Shown piece by piece: positions 62,351 to 64,000 of a stretch of DNA of 64,000 nucleotides (position 1 is the first letter of the stretch; each line of letters starts with the position of its first letter). Source of the DNA: Torreya grandis (Eukaryota > Streptophyta > Pinopsida > Cupressales > Taxaceae); NCBI GenBank assembly GCA_037957365.1, contig JARHVA010004808.1:853501-917500 (forward strand). The letters are read 5' to 3'. Both the position numbers and the translations under genes were made by a program. The notes below the pieces were generated by a model. The model saw nothing but the letters and a program-made list of their open reading frames with translations, was not told the origin of the DNA and did no database searches.

Positions 62351-64000
62351 TCAATAGTCTTACATTCAGTCATAATGAAAGGAAATTAGATAACCCACAA
62401 AGTAATAGAAATGGAACAAGAGCAACAGAAAGAGAAATTGGGAACTAAAATTGTGCCTTGTAACCCCCAAAGAATATATATTATGCACCAAATGATGTAA
62501 AATTGCTATCTTCACAACATAAAAACTGATTGTATGAGACTAAAAACTAGAAATAAAATCTCTCACATTTGTCTATAATTTCACAGTCTGAGTTACAATG
62601 CTAGATTTTGAGAAAAATAAATGAAAATATAGATAAATATACAAATACATATATAATAAATAAATTTTAATAATTTATTTTTACTCTACAAGAAAAATTA
62701 CACTTTCAAAAAACACAAGTGGAAATTCCTTATGGATCTCTAGATATGAACTCATGAAGGTGCATGAACAAGGTATCTTGTAGGTTTCCACAATAAGAAA
62801 GTGTGTATCTAGAAAACATAAATTGTAATATGAGGTCTATTCACAACTTTAGCATCAAAGCAATGATTTCAAAAAAAAAGGGGGCCTCTAGGCATCTTAG
62901 ATCAAAAGATCTGGCCTCAAAAGTGCGTATAGGTCCAAAAAGGCCTTTATTTGCCACAATAACACCGATTGTTAGATATTTGAAAACTTGAAATTTTTGA
63001 AAATATTTTGAAGAAAGTAATCCAAAACCAGTGAGGATATCCAATCTTTGAAAAATTACAAAACTACAAGAAAGGTAGGGAACACCTTTTGCTATTGTCT
63101 TTCTAAGAGTCTCTAACTTTGAAAAAATCTCAAAAAAATTATAACTAGCAAAAAAATTCCAATTATTATTATTTTTTAATTTTTTGTTTCAATTTCCCAA
63201 ATTTTATTATAAAATTTATTCCATTGTCTAGAAAAATGATGATTTTTCTATAAAATTGGAAAAATGCCAAAAATGCCCTAAAAAAGTTGATTCAATCTAA
63301 ACAAAAAAACCAAATAGGTTTTTGTGGGATCCAAAATTTTTGGTGGCTGAAAAAAATCTTAGAAGGCTAGAGAAAAATGTGATATATATATAAATAAATA
63401 AAAAATACACAATTAAAATTTAACAAAAGGATAAATAACACCGAGAAGGGGCTTAATTGGATAAAGATTTAATACCATATTGAAATAATAAACATTATTC
63501 AATAGTGTCTCATGAAACTTCTGTAAGCCAAATGAACATTCCAAAATCACACAAAGAATAATTCATGATAGTAACATTATATTAACCAAATCAAGTTTAA
63601 AAAAATATAAAACCCTTTATATTTATAAAAAGGGTTATTGTTAAAATTAACTAATAAAAAGTTGAGTTTTAACATCACAAAGATGGAGTTACCCACAATG
63701 AGGAGTGGAGCTAAAACACCACATAGGTGGAGGTACAATGTTACAAAGATAGAGCATGTGCATGAATCACATGTCTATTTGTCACAAGATATTACACATA
63801 AATTTATAATCCAAATTTATTAATGATAACTAACTCACTCTACTTAAGGGGAAATTAACCATTTCTTTGTGTGTACATGAACACTATCTAAACTAGTAAA
63901 TAATGATAACATTAAGCCTCATGTGAACCCACTAACAACTCACACTTTCTCTTATCAAACCTATATATACCAAAACTTTAAATTTATTGTTCAATTATTC
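62351..64000. other. AT-rich, gene-free end of window
   Basis: Only short frames and A/T runs are seen (e.g. near 63160-63240 and 63390-63420). No domain, RNA gene or clear repeat boundary. It may include the leader or LTR of the minus-strand Copia-like remnant. Confidence 0.35.

Overview
This looks like nuclear DNA from a seed plant with a large, repeat-packed genome. A gymnosperm such as a conifer or Ginkgo relative is plausible, but that is inference. The sequence is AT-rich with no bacterial-style gene packing. I find only one intact host gene in 64 kb, a spliced actin-depolymerizing factor (ADF/cofilin) at 37911-40549. Nearly everything else that can be recognised is retrotransposon sequence, much of it old, decayed and nested.

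Layout. 1-3060 is non-coding repeat derived from LTR elements. From about 3060 to 29160 lies one L1-type LINE on the minus strand, broken by two later insertions. Its ORF1 (DUF4283-like region plus zinc knuckle) is at 27900-29160. Its endonuclease is at 26786-27840. Its reverse transcriptase is split between 19202-19850 and 3060-3699. A Gypsy-like element carrying only a gag remnant (19851-26785, minus strand) sits between endonuclease and RT. A very large non-autonomous element (3700-19196, minus strand) sits inside the RT. This second element has two LTRs of about 5.9 kb around a 3.7 kb non-coding centre, the architecture called LARD. In both cases the LINE reading frame continues across the insertion once one target-site copy is counted. 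A further piece of about 300 bp inside the LINE RT is inverted.

29160-37500 holds a solo LTR (31286-32597) of the same family as the Gypsy-like element, and otherwise unassigned repeat-like DNA. 37500-41300 is a gene island: an (AAG)12 tract, the ADF leader exon, a 2 kb first intron, two coding exons and a 3' region. 41300-46300 has small tandem duplications and one fragment of another non-LTR reverse transcriptase.

46300-60900 is a decayed plus-strand Gypsy element (gag, zinc knuckle, protease) interrupted by a complete Copia element and by a solo LTR. The Copia element (48448-58327) has 2.1 kb LTRs, a perfect 5-bp target-site duplication, tRNA-iMet primer site, polypurine tract, and a gag-pol reading frame with many stops. 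61400-62350 has a Copia-like gag remnant on the minus strand, and the last 1.6 kb is AT-rich with no gene.

The ADF gene is the only feature I expect to be functional for the host. The most unusual structures are the LARD with its giant LTRs, the dimeric palindromic tandem array in the Gypsy-like element, and the repeated polypurine-tract-like motifs in the Copia element. I see no evidence for a new enzymatic or defence system.
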